Assembly (NCBI GenBank): GCA_002310035.1
Contig: DBYC01000049.1
Span: 1 to 34,985, forward strand
DNA from: a bacterium UBP6_UBA1196
GTDB taxonomy: Bacteria > UBP6 > UBA1177
DNA length: 34,985 bases
Direction of reading: 5' to 3'
The translations under genes and the position numbers were made by a program. Within the stretch, counting starts at the first letter, position 1. The number at the start of each line of letters is the position of its first letter. Shown piece after piece: positions 16,066 to 24,338 of this stretch. The notes below the pieces were generated by a model. The model had not been told where the DNA came from and made no database searches. It saw nothing but the letters and a program-made list of their open reading frames with translations.

Positions 16066-16829
16066 TGGAAAACGTTATCGTCAGAGTTCGCAACGTTTAC
16101 AAATCTTTCGGCGAGCACAAAATCCTGAACGGAGTCGACCTCGATATCGAGGAAGGGCGCATTACCGCAGTGATCGGCAAGAGCGGAACTGGCAAAAGCG
16201 TCCTTTTGAAGAACATTATCGGCATTTTGAAACCCGATAAAGGGGAGATCTTTTTCCGCGACAAAGATATCGTGAAAATGAATAAAGATGAACTACTGGA
16301 AATAAGAAAAAATATAGGTTATCTTTTCCAGGATGCCGCTCTTTTTGATTTTATGTCAGTTGAGGATAATATTAAGTTTCCGCTGGTCGAGCAGCTGGGG
16401 ATGAAGGAAGGCAAAGAACTTTCCGGCAGAGTCGCTGAGCTGCTTGAGCTTGTCGGGTTGCCCGGGACGGAAAAAAAGTTTCCTTCCGAGCTTTCGGGCG
16501 GAATGAGAAAGAGAGTAGGGCTTGCGCGTGCCATCGCCGTAAAGCCGAAGATCGTCCTCTTCGACGAGCCGACGACAGGACTTGACCCGATCCTGGCGGA
16601 AAGTATTGACGAGTTGATTGATATGGTTAACAAAGAATTGAACATGACATGCGTTGTTATAAGCCACGACATCGCTTCTGTTTTCAGGCACGCGGACAAA
16701 ATTGCTCTGCTTTACGACGGCGTGATCCAGTTCTGCGGAAAGCCTGACGAGGCATATGCTTCGGAGCACGAGGTGCTGCGGCATTTTATTTCCAATTCTT
16801 TCAGAGGATTCGGGGCTGAAACGAGATGA
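16065..16829 (+). CDS. mlaF: MlaF-type ABC transporter ATPase
   Basis: The ATPase driving the MCE lipid transporter. Of 254 aa, Walker A is GKSGTGKS (38-45), the Q-loop Gln is residue 89 (YLFQDAALFDFMSV, typical of MlaF), the signature is LSGGM (143-147), Walker B with the catalytic Glu is IVLFDEP (Glu168), and the switch His is His201 (VVISHD). The GGMRKRVGLARAIA stretch after the signature is characteristic of MCE-associated ATPases. It overlaps mlaE by one base and the MCE gene by four (ATGA), so the three are translationally coupled. No mlaB (STAS) or mlaC gene is present in the window. Confidence 0.95.
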   Translation: MENVIVRVRNVYKSFGEHKILNGVDLDIEEGRITAVIGKSGTGKSVLLKNIIGILKPDKGEIFFRDKDIVKMNKDELLEIRKNIGYLFQDAALFDFMSVEDNIKFPLVEQLGMKEGKELSGRVAELLELVGLPGTEKKFPSELSGGMRKRVGLARAIAVKPKIVLFDEPTTGLDPILAESIDELIDMVNKELNMTCVVISHDIASVFRHADKIALLYDGVIQFCGKPDEAYASEHEVLRHFISNSFRGFGAETR

Positions 16830-18325
16830 ACAGAGCCGTTAAAATAGTCATTTTCTTCGTTTTGTGCTCGTGCTGTGCCGGAGTTTACATCTATAAATCG
16901 GCCGATTTTTTTGAAGGCGACACAAAAACATATTACGCGCTTGCTGACGACGCGATGGGACTTCTGCGCGACAGCGATGTTCTTGTGTCGGGTGTCGTTG
17001 TCGGAAAACTTGACAAGATCGGGCTTGAGAACGGAAAGGCGAAGTTCACGCTCAAAATCTCGAAAGAAGTGCCGATTTACGAGAACGCCAAACTCGAAAA
17101 AGTGATGGAAAGCATGCTCGGAACAAATGTTCTCGTTCTTATGCCTGGCGACAGTTCAACTCCGCTTTTGAAGGAAAACGACTACATAAAAAATGTCAAA
17201 ACGCTTTCCGGGATCTCAAGCACTATGAGCAAAGTGTCGGCCATGATGGAAAAAACAGATGCGCTCATGGAGAAAATGCTCGAACGCGAGAACCAGGAAA
17301 AACTTAATAAGATCATGGACATGCTTGTAAGAACAGCTGAAAATACGACCCAGAACATAGAAGGGAACATGAAGCTGCTTTCCTCTGTTCTCAAAGATAT
17401 GTCTGAAGTGATGCAGAAAGTGAACGCCAAGAGCGATACCGAGATGGATAAGCTCGCAAAAATATTGGAAAACACTCTCAAAGTCACCGACAGGATCGCC
17501 GAAATTTCCGACGGAAAGGATGAAAAACTCAACCAGACGCTTGACGATCTCAGAAACAGCCTGAAACTTATTGCCGACGAACTTGCCGCTTCCCGGGGAG
17601 CGATGCAGGATGTCCGCGAGATCACTTCAAATGTGAATCAGATCACAGAAAAAGTGGCGAACGGCGAGGGAACTGTCGGCAAACTTCTTACAGACGAGAA
17701 GCTTTATAACGATATCGTAAAAGTTTCTGACAAGCTTACTGACTATGCCGATACGCTGCTCGGAATGAAGGTCTATGTCGACGCGCATTCGAATTACATG
17801 GTTTTCAGCAATTCTTTCAAAACTTATTTTGATATCACATTGCAACCGCGTAAAGACCGTTTCTACCTGCTCGGTGTCGTGGACGATCCCCGCGGCAACA
17901 TCTCGCACACGACAACAACGCACACAACGGATGTTGACGGCACTACCTATATTGTGAACGACGACAAGACCGTTGTTTCCGACAAGCTGAAATTCAACCT
18001 TCAGATAGGCAGAATTTTCGGACCGGTCGCACTTCGCGGTGGTATTTTCCAGAGCAAAGCGGGGCTTGCGGTCGATTATAATCCGTGGAAATATGTCTCG
18101 CTTTCGGCCGAAATTTTTGATTTCAGCAGCGGCGGTGCGCCTCAGCTGCGTGTTCAGGGTTTGGCAAGACCTTTCCTCTGGACAATGGAGCCTTTCAGCT
18201 GGCTTTACATTACTGCCGGCGGCGAAGATCTGATAAACGGCCAGCGCGACCTTTACTTTGGCCTGGGTCTCAGATTTGACGATGACGACCTCAAAAGCAT
18301 AGTTACATCTGTGCCGAAACCTTAA
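16826..18325 (+). CDS. mlaD: MlaD-type MCE protein with helical stalk and C-terminal beta-rich domain
   Basis: The MCE subunit is anchored in the inner membrane by residues ~6-24 and forms the lipid-conducting ring. The single MCE domain (~35-120) reads YYALADDAMGLLRDSDVLVS, GVVVGKLDKIGLENGKAKF, ESMLGTNVLVLMPGD. Residues ~130-300 are strongly helical heptad-like sequence, a likely multi-subunit needle, ending in GEGTVGKLLTDEKLYND, which is common in this class. Residues ~310-499 switch to alternating beta strands (FDITLQPRKDRFYLLGVVDD, FNLQIGRIFGPVALRGGIF, GLAVDYNPWKYVSLSAEIFD, DLYFGLGLRFDDDDL) that look like an outer-membrane beta-barrel or beta-sandwich. At 499 aa it is far longer than E. 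coli MlaD (183 aa). The design could span from the inner membrane to the outer membrane in one chain. Confidence 0.88.
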   Translation: MNRAVKIVIFFVLCSCCAGVYIYKSADFFEGDTKTYYALADDAMGLLRDSDVLVSGVVVGKLDKIGLENGKAKFTLKISKEVPIYENAKLEKVMESMLGTNVLVLMPGDSSTPLLKENDYIKNVKTLSGISSTMSKVSAMMEKTDALMEKMLERENQEKLNKIMDMLVRTAENTTQNIEGNMKLLSSVLKDMSEVMQKVNAKSDTEMDKLAKILENTLKVTDRIAEISDGKDEKLNQTLDDLRNSLKLIADELAASRGAMQDVREITSNVNQITEKVANGEGTVGKLLTDEKLYNDIVKVSDKLTDYADTLLGMKVYVDAHSNYMVFSNSFKTYFDITLQPRKDRFYLLGVVDDPRGNISHTTTTHTTDVDGTTYIVNDDKTVVSDKLKFNLQIGRIFGPVALRGGIFQSKAGLAVDYNPWKYVSLSAEIFDFSSGGAPQLRVQGLARPFLWTMEPFSWLYITAGGEDLINGQRDLYFGLGLRFDDDDLKSIVTSVPKP

Positions 18326-18337
18326 TTTATGTGAAAA

Positions 18338-19429
18338 ATGCGTCCTGAAATAAAAAAAATAGTCATAGATCCTGAGTTTAGAAACGCGGAACTTCCGCAT
18401 AAAATCGCGGAAAATCTGGGACTAAAGCCTGAATTTATGACAAAAGACGAGCTTCTTGACGAGATCCGTAAAAATCCGGGCGATGATTTGTTCAAAACTG
18501 CCAAAAAAGTGCTGTTTTTTACTGAAAACAAAGGGCGTTTCCTCAAAAAGTGTCCCGGCAGCAAAGGTGTCGTCTGCTGCAATTACTACACGATAAACAG
18601 CGTCACGGGGTGCCCTTACGACTGTTCCTACTGCATTTTGCAGCACTATATCGGCAATAATCCCTTCATTACGGTTTTTCTCAATAAGGAAAAGGCGATA
18701 GAGGAAATAGTTGATTTTCTTGCCGAAAACCGCTTTCTCCGCGTCGGAACAGGGGAACTCGCCGATTCGCTGGCGCTTGACCATCTGCTTGACGAAAGCG
18801 GATTTTTCATCGGCGAACTTGCGAAACGCTCGCTTTTTGACAGAGTCCAGTTCGAGTTCAAGACAAAATCAGCAGAAATCGAACGACTGCTCGAAGTTAA
18901 AAAACTATATCCTGAAGCGAACATTGTGGCCGGATTTTCGGTGAATGTGCCGCGCTTCAGCGCTCACGAAGAGCCGGGAACAGCCACTATCGAAGAGCGG
19001 ATGAACGCTGCAAAACAGCTTCAGGCTGCCGGCGTAAAAGTTGCGATTCACTTTGATCCGGTGCTTATGCTGGATGAACTTTTTGATGATTATATGAATC
19101 TCATAGACTTTATTTTTTCGCAGCTTGACCCCGAAAAAATCGCATGGATAAGCATGGGAGGTTTCCGCCACACGCTCGCTCTCACAGAAACCATTGTAGG
19201 GCGCAATCCAGGAAGTCTGCTCCTCCGCGGCGAGATGTTTCCTTCCGACAGCGACAACAAACTGCGTTATCTGGCTTTTCAAAGACGCAAATTCTATACT
19301 GCTTTAAATTCGCGTATTTCCTCGTATTTCAAAGGCAATCCGCCGCTTTATATGTGCATGGAAAAGGCTTTTATGTGGTCTGACATGAAGATGCCGCTTC
19401 CCGAAAATGTTTTCTGCGACAACAAGTAA
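18338..19429 (+). CDS. Spore-photoproduct-lyase-family radical SAM protein
   Basis: Radical-SAM protein of 363 aa. The [4Fe-4S]/SAM motif is TGCPYDCSYCILQHY (Cys92, 96, 99; C-x3-C-x2-C as in SplB). It is preceded by KCPGSKGVVCCNYYTIN and followed by FRVGTGELADSLALDH and FKTKS, an overall layout like spore photoproduct lyase. Aligning ADSLALDHL with the corresponding region of Bacillus SplB as I remember it, the hydrogen-donor Cys (Cys141 in B. subtilis) is not present. It is therefore unlikely to be a bona fide SP lyase and should not be read as evidence of sporulation. SPL-like proteins without that Cys occur in non-sporulating bacteria with unknown substrate. It starts 12 bases after the MCE gene, probably in the same transcript. 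Confidence 0.85.
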   Translation: MRPEIKKIVIDPEFRNAELPHKIAENLGLKPEFMTKDELLDEIRKNPGDDLFKTAKKVLFFTENKGRFLKKCPGSKGVVCCNYYTINSVTGCPYDCSYCILQHYIGNNPFITVFLNKEKAIEEIVDFLAENRFLRVGTGELADSLALDHLLDESGFFIGELAKRSLFDRVQFEFKTKSAEIERLLEVKKLYPEANIVAGFSVNVPRFSAHEEPGTATIEERMNAAKQLQAAGVKVAIHFDPVLMLDELFDDYMNLIDFIFSQLDPEKIAWISMGGFRHTLALTETIVGRNPGSLLLRGEMFPSDSDNKLRYLAFQRRKFYTALNSRISSYFKGNPPLYMCMEKAFMWSDMKMPLPENVFCDNK

Positions 19430-19506
19430 TCAAATTTGCTGTTCAACAAAAGGCTTCTGCTGCAGTATTAAATTTTTCAACGAAATAAAAATTGGATTTT
19501 TTGCAC

Positions 19507-19535
19507 AAAAAAAAACCGGGCGCGAGGCCCGGTTT
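19507..19535 (-). terminator. Rho-independent terminator of the 896-aa lipoprotein gene
   Basis: Perfect 9-bp stem AAACCGGGC (19513-19521) / GCCCGGTTT (19527-19535) with a 5-base loop. On the minus strand it is followed by an uninterrupted T9 run (19515-19507), so it terminates leftward transcription 25 bases past the stop codon. On the plus strand the T-run is only three bases, so termination of the radical-SAM gene here would be weak. Confidence 0.93.
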
Positions 19536-19559
19536 AAAAAGTGAACGTGCAGGTAAGAA

Positions 19560-22250
19560 TTAGTTTCCGCCCTCTTCGTTAGTCGGATCTTCTTCTTCGT
19601 TGCCGTTATTTTCGCCGGTCGGATCTTCATTGTTTCCGCCGTTGTTTGAAAGCGGGCCGCAATGTCCTATCGAATTGCCGTTTCTGTCTTCACGCTCTTC
19701 TTCAACAAAAGCTTTATAAGTAGGAGCGTCCCAGATCGGAACAAGAACCGCATCCGAGTTGTCGTAAGTGCATACAGGGTGGGAGATAGGATCGGTTACG
19801 ATTCCTTCCTCTCTCATCGCGGTGTCTGTTACAACAGCGTTTCCTTTATACGACGGGTTAGATTCCGGACCTTTCCATTTGTTATCCCATTTTACAACTG
19901 CAACGACTTTCCATTCGTGGTATTTGATTTTGAAGTTCTTCGTGGTTATAGCAGGTTCTTTTTCTTTTCCGTTCTCATCTTTTACAGCTTCTTTAACTAT
20001 TGTGTCATAGCTGTCAGCCGGTCTGTCGTCTGCGACTTTTCTTTTTCCAGCCTCGTCGCCGTCAATAAGGATTTCGACTCTTGCATCGATTTCATAAACG
20101 CTGTCGGTACCTTTGTAATCTTCCGAACAACGGTCACCGGCATCGTCTTTGTATTTCGATTCGCAGTCTACATAGCCGACAACAACAAGATACTGATCGT
20201 CTTCAACAGGAACATCCGGAACACCGTCACCGTCTTTGTCTTCGATCGGACCCAAACCGATGGTTTCGGGGTTGTCGTAGTTACCGCCGCCCCATGTGTT
20301 ATCGAAGTCGAGTGAAGCATGCCACTGAATTGTAGCATCGGTTGCGCTGATCTTGTCGGTCTGTTTGCCCTGATCACCGAACGAACAGTCATCGTGGCGG
20401 AAATATTCTTCAGCTTCGGATTTGTTGTCGTTGGTTCTCTGCTTCGTGCCGAGAAGACCGTCTTTGATCTGCATAGAATCATTGTTTGCAGCTTCGATAC
20501 TTGTCTTTTTGACAAGGTGAATATCCATATCGATTCGTGCATCCTCTTTGCTGGAAGAAACTTCAGCTTTTGTTTTGAAACCCTGTTTCCAGGTAAGCTG
20601 GGTAACTACGCGGGCCTGCGGGATGATTTTCGGGATAATGGTAATGTCCGCCGTGTCGCTGACAAGGTCTGTAGCTTTGTCAACAGTTTCAGCCTGAATG
20701 TTGATCTTATAATATTTCGTACGGTTCTCTTCACAGTATTTCTGGTGGCAGATGAGATAGTTCGAAAGCTTGAGGAAATAGAATTTATCAGGATTATCCT
20801 TGTCGAAAGCGGGTTCTGTACCGCATTCGCCGCATTTTTTGTCATTGAAAGATGCGTTCTTGTCTTCAAGTCTTCTGGGAGTTATCATGAGTCCTTTGAA
20901 AGAAGCTCTCTTCGGGCTCTGGTTGCCGTTGTCGGAAAGCCACTGACCTGCCTGAGCATCCATATCCATAAGACCGAGTTTCGATTCTTCAAGAAGAGGT
21001 GTCGGGGTTTCTTTCATTTCCCATTTGTATTTGATGTAATAGTTTTGTTCCCATTCCTCTTTCTTAAGGCAGCATTTGTTCAGACAGTTTTTGTCGCTTC
21101 CTTCCTCGATGCAGTTTTCGAAGCATTTTTCACCGGCCTCAGGATCGGAAACACAGGTTTCTTTGAGGTTCATCTCGACCTGGTCATAAATGTTTCTGTA
21201 TGAAAGCGGCTGAGCGATAGGATTGTCGAAAGCTACATGGATTATCGGTTTTGGCGGCTTGTTGGGCTGTCTTTTTACAGAAATTCTGTAGCTCGTCGAG
21301 CTGTTGCCGCAGGTTTTGGATGTGCCTTTCGTCGGATCGTTTGTACAGATTTCAATAGCGAATTCACCGTATTGTCTGTATTTGAGGACTTCTTCATCCT
21401 TGCCTTCGAGCGTGATTTTTTCTTCAGAAGGATTGTCTTTCAACGCTGTTGCAGCCTCTTTGCTGTAGCTGAGACGGATCATGAAATATGTGTTGAGTTT
21501 TTCGTCATCGGATTCAGCCTTGCAGTGTGTGTCGTCCTTGAGCGGGCAGAGTGCCGCGATGTGGTCTGCCTCGTTTTCTTTGGACATGTTGTCGAAAGTA
21601 AGGACCTTGCTGCCGTAAAGGAATCCGTTTTCATCCTTCTGGGCGCGTCCGTCTTTCATCTGCTGGATCTCGATCTGGAAGAGTTTTTTGTAGGTTTCGT
21701 TCTCAAGTTCGTTTATAACCTGGCCGTTCGGGTCAATCAGGTTGATTTTTCTGATTTTGAGCTCACCTGTTACGCCGCGGTTGTAGATTTTGAATTCTTC
21801 CTGAATGACATCGTCGACAGTCGTCGCTTTCTTTACAACGATGTTGTTTTCGCCGATTGAAGCTTCACCTTCGCCTTCGCCGGTCGGATCCTGATCGTTG
21901 GAAATGTCATCGCCTTCGGTGGTTTCGTTATCATTGTCGTCGACCGTGGTGTTGTCGTCCTGTTCTACCTGCTGTTCGTCCGGTTCGGTCTCAGCTATAT
22001 CAGCATCGTCTGTTTCAGCCGGTTCGCCGTTGGCGTCGGCATCGTCTGTTTCAGCCGGTTCGGCATCGTCCGGTTCGGTCTCAGCCGGTTCCTGTTCCGC
22101 TGCACTTCCGTCATCCCACGGATAGTAGGCAAAAACCTTTTTTGCAGGGTTGGATGCGATTTCGGGTTTTCCTTCAACATCGTAGCTGTTGCACGAAGCG
22201 AAAGCGAAAACACCCGCCAACAACAGCATAACTACCAGTAATCTCTTCAT
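19560..22250 (-). CDS. Large acidic lipoprotein of unknown function
   Basis: An 896-aa lipoprotein (MKRLLVVMLLLAGVFAFASC, Cys20). Residues ~50-135 are an extremely acidic low-complexity tether of Glu-Pro-Ala-Glu-Thr and Asp-Asp-Ala-Asp units, and the last ~30 residues are Asn/Glu-rich. Between them lie beta-rich domains: FKIYNRGVTGELKIRKI (~150-170), a Cys-rich segment around 345-385 (CVSDPEAGEKCFENC, CLNKCC), another (CGECGTEP) near 460, and a calcium-loop-like DKDGDGVPDVPVEDD near residue 695. The DxDGDGxxD pattern is the thrombospondin-3/EF-type Ca2+ motif. I recognise no catalytic domain. A likely surface or envelope structural or binding protein. It has its own promoter (22306-22333) and terminator. 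Confidence 0.8.
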   Translation of the reverse strand: MKRLLVVMLLLAGVFAFASCNSYDVEGKPEIASNPAKKVFAYYPWDDGSAAEQEPAETEPDDAEPAETDDADANGEPAETDDADIAETEPDEQQVEQDDNTTVDDNDNETTEGDDISNDQDPTGEGEGEASIGENNIVVKKATTVDDVIQEEFKIYNRGVTGELKIRKINLIDPNGQVINELENETYKKLFQIEIQQMKDGRAQKDENGFLYGSKVLTFDNMSKENEADHIAALCPLKDDTHCKAESDDEKLNTYFMIRLSYSKEAATALKDNPSEEKITLEGKDEEVLKYRQYGEFAIEICTNDPTKGTSKTCGNSSTSYRISVKRQPNKPPKPIIHVAFDNPIAQPLSYRNIYDQVEMNLKETCVSDPEAGEKCFENCIEEGSDKNCLNKCCLKKEEWEQNYYIKYKWEMKETPTPLLEESKLGLMDMDAQAGQWLSDNGNQSPKRASFKGLMITPRRLEDKNASFNDKKCGECGTEPAFDKDNPDKFYFLKLSNYLICHQKYCEENRTKYYKINIQAETVDKATDLVSDTADITIIPKIIPQARVVTQLTWKQGFKTKAEVSSSKEDARIDMDIHLVKKTSIEAANNDSMQIKDGLLGTKQRTNDNKSEAEEYFRHDDCSFGDQGKQTDKISATDATIQWHASLDFDNTWGGGNYDNPETIGLGPIEDKDGDGVPDVPVEDDQYLVVVGYVDCESKYKDDAGDRCSEDYKGTDSVYEIDARVEILIDGDEAGKRKVADDRPADSYDTIVKEAVKDENGKEKEPAITTKNFKIKYHEWKVVAVVKWDNKWKGPESNPSYKGNAVVTDTAMREEGIVTDPISHPVCTYDNSDAVLVPIWDAPTYKAFVEEEREDRNGNSIGHCGPLSNNGGNNEDPTGENNGNEEEDPTNEEGGN
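22003..22062. repeat. Perfect 24-bp direct repeat in the acidic lipoprotein tether
   Basis: A 24-base sequence occurs identically at 22003-22026 and 22039-22062 (36-bp period, in frame) and encodes repeated EPAETDDAD units. Shorter variants flank it. This is a probable site of replication slippage that changes tether length. Confidence 0.85.
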
Positions 22251-22305
22251 TTTTCAGAACCTCCAATAAATATTCCAAGAATCACATAAGCAAAACTTCC
22301 GATGG

Positions 22306-22333
22306 ATTATAGGGATAAGTGTTTAAAAGTCAA
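22306..22333 (-). promoter_or_regulatory. Consensus-like promoter of the 896-aa lipoprotein gene
   Basis: On the minus strand: TTGACT (22333-22328), 16-bp spacer, TATAAT (22311-22306). The predicted leader is about 50 bases and contains TTGGAGGTT before the ATG at 22250. Confidence 0.75.
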
Positions 22334-22355
22334 AAATAAAAAGCAAACTTTCGAA

Positions 22356-23228
22356 TTATTTCGTCTGGACTTTTTTGCCGAGAATTTTGCAGCCGCGCGC
22401 TTCAAGGTCGGCGACACTGTCGAAGGAGTAAATCGAGTTCATTTCGACATCAACGAGTCTGAGTTTCGGATGGTCGTTTATCGGAGCGAGGTCGCGGAGC
22501 TGGTTGTCCTGCATGTAAAGCTCTTCCAGTGCCATTAGTTTGCCGAGGACGAGAATGATGTCGATGCGGTTGATGTTGAGGCTGAGAACTTTGAGTTTCT
22601 GCAACGGTTTCAACGGGAAAATTTCGATTACAGCGTTGTCGTTGAGCGAAAGGTATTCGAGTTCTGTGAGGTCGGCGATCTGTGCCACATCACTGATCCG
22701 GTTGCTGTTCAGGGAAAGTTTTTTCAGCTTTTTGAGCTGCGAGAAATCGGCTAGTCCCTGGATTCCGTTGCGGCTGAGGTCGAGTTCCTCGAGATTTACG
22801 AGATTTTTGACAGGGCGCATATCGCCGATGAAATTCTTGTCAAGGTTGAGATAAGTCAGATTCGTAAGGTTTTCAAGCGGATACATCGTTGAGATCTCGT
22901 TTTCGCCGAGGTCGAGATATGTGAGTTTCGTGAGCTGCGAAAGCATCTGGATGTCGGTGATTTTGTTCTTTTTGAGGGAGAGTTTTCTCAGGTTTACGAG
23001 CTTTTCAATGCCGCTTATGCTTTTTATAAGCGATTCTCCGAACGGGTTGGCTTTGAGCGTCTCTTCGGTGTTTGAACAGTCAAGTTCTTGAATTTCCTCA
23101 AATTTTTTGTCAAGTTTTTTGATGCAGCTTATGAAGACCTTGTCTTCGAAACCTTCAAAATTCTGACCTGAACTGCATGAAACGGTCAACAAAAGTGCAA
23201 GAAGCAGCGGAACGAGTGAAAATTTCAT
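22356..23228 (-). CDS. Leucine-rich-repeat lipoprotein (internalin/SDS22-like repeats)
   Basis: A 290-aa lipoprotein: MKFSLVPLLLALLLTVSC, Cys18. From about residue 68 it is built of nine or so 22-residue leucine-rich repeats of the SDS22/internalin type, for example LTYLDLGENEISTMYPLENL, LTYLNLDKNFIGDMRPVKNL, LEELDLSRNGIQGLADFSQL and LKKLSLNSNRISDVAQIADL. Such solenoids bind proteins. The last repeat is degenerate and ends near a single Cys (GCKILGKK). It follows the PII-like gene by 18 bases in the same direction and appears to be the third gene of a DUF1538 - PII - LRR operon, which suggests an envelope partner of that system. That link is inference from spacing only. Confidence 0.88.
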   Translation of the reverse strand: MKFSLVPLLLALLLTVSCSSGQNFEGFEDKVFISCIKKLDKKFEEIQELDCSNTEETLKANPFGESLIKSISGIEKLVNLRKLSLKKNKITDIQMLSQLTKLTYLDLGENEISTMYPLENLTNLTYLNLDKNFIGDMRPVKNLVNLEELDLSRNGIQGLADFSQLKKLKKLSLNSNRISDVAQIADLTELEYLSLNDNAVIEIFPLKPLQKLKVLSLNINRIDIILVLGKLMALEELYMQDNQLRDLAPINDHPKLRLVDVEMNSIYSFDSVADLEARGCKILGKKVQTK

Positions 23229-23246
23229 TTTTTTACCTCTAAATTG

Positions 23247-24338
23247 TTATTTTCTTGTGTATGAAAAAGCCGTACAGCTTTTTTTAACTATTATTTTTCC
23301 GTTTGTCATGTTTGAAAAGAAGCCGGCTCTGACAAGGGCTGAAAGGATCTTTTTCTGTTGTCCGGCACCTATTACCATGTCGGAAATTTCGATCGTCCGC
23401 TTGCTCAAACCCTCTTTGGAGCGCATCATTTCGCGGCATGTAGAGATCGTAGCTCCGCTTGCGCCAGCCGACATCGCGGCGTCAAGCATTTCTTTTGATT
23501 CGGTGTCGTTGCATATCAGCATGATGTTTTCGAGACCGGTCATATACTTTCTTTCGACGGTATTTTTCGAGTTCAAAGTCCGTTTGCGCCATTCGGTGCC
23601 GCCCTGAATCGAGTCGAGGACGCTGATTATCTGACCCATGCTGGCCGCAGAGCGGTTCGCCCCGAAAAATGTCTTTGTGTCGAGAGCCGCCAGATTTATC
23701 GGGTAGGAGAAAATGAAGCCCATGCCGGGACGGTCGAGTCGGCCGCCGTCGATCAGAAGATCCATCATTCCCTGCGCGTCGTGATTGGCTACGACGATGT
23801 TTATGGTTTCTTTTTCAGCGGGGATAGTGATCCTGATCAGCCCCATTTTGTCGCGGATCCCTCCGCCGATGCCGTAAGAGATCGTAGGAACACAGGAACC
23901 TTTGTCGATCGCGGTCCTGGCGATCGGATAGCCTTTGCCGCGCTGCGTGATCGCACAGATCCCCATGTATTTCCCGGGATTTTCGTCAAGACTGAAAGCT
24001 AGGTCGCCGAAGTTGTCGTTACTGCCGTCGCTTTCTATAAGAACCGCTGCTTCAGTGAAAAGCGAGCCGCGTCCTTCCTGCGACAGATCGGCAGAAAATA
24101 CGATTTTGTCGAAGACCTCTTTTTCTTTTTCGGCCGGAACGTAGAAATGGTAAGTTTCGAGAATATTTTCAAGAACTCCTTTTCTGTTGAAAAACCAGTG
24201 CCTGTCGGTGGAGACGATCGAGCTGCTGCGCTGGATTATATATTCGTCGATGCCGCATTCCTTCAAGGCTTCGGTGATTTTAGGAGAGATGTTTTTGTAA
24301 ACGCTGCAAGTGAATTTTGCGATAGCGGAAATTTTCAT
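23247..24338 (-). CDS. Tandem PII-like signalling protein, three modules in one chain
   Basis: A 363-aa cytosolic protein. I read three successive beta-alpha-beta / beta-alpha-beta modules, each like a PII (GlnB-type) subunit. Module 1, residues 1-102: strand KISAIAKF, helix, strand EYIIQRSSS, T-loop-like gap, ETYHFYVPAE, helix, GRGSLFTEAAVLI. Module 2, ~122-215: MGICAITQRGKG, PTISYGIGGGIRDKMGL, IRITIPAEKE, NIVVANHD, RPGMGFIFSYPI; this is the best match to PII-like proteins. Module 3, ~266-355: ENIMLICND, GATISTC, KRTIEISDMVIGAG, NGKIIVKKS. PII proteins are homotrimers, so one chain with three modules could fold as a pseudo-trimer with three non-identical ligand sites. Its ATG overlaps the DUF1538 stop by one base (TAATG), so it probably regulates that membrane protein. 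Ligand unknown. Confidence 0.7.
   Translation of the reverse strand: MKISAIAKFTCSVYKNISPKITEALKECGIDEYIIQRSSSIVSTDRHWFFNRKGVLENILETYHFYVPAEKEKEVFDKIVFSADLSQEGRGSLFTEAAVLIESDGSNDNFGDLAFSLDENPGKYMGICAITQRGKGYPIARTAIDKGSCVPTISYGIGGGIRDKMGLIRITIPAEKETINIVVANHDAQGMMDLLIDGGRLDRPGMGFIFSYPINLAALDTKTFFGANRSAASMGQIISVLDSIQGGTEWRKRTLNSKNTVERKYMTGLENIMLICNDTESKEMLDAAMSAGASGATISTCREMMRSKEGLSKRTIEISDMVIGAGQQKKILSALVRAGFFSNMTNGKIIVKKSCTAFSYTRK

Noticed and set aside
18338..19429. Reading the SPL-family gene as proof of a spore-forming organism
   Set aside because: The donor Cys seems absent, and lipid-transport genes imply a Gram-negative cell; SPL-like proteins occur outside spore formers.
20319..21203. 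294-codon plus-strand open frame opposite the acidic lipoprotein
   Set aside because: Phe/Val-rich composition is the mirror of Glu/Asp/Lys codons; no start signal or promoter.
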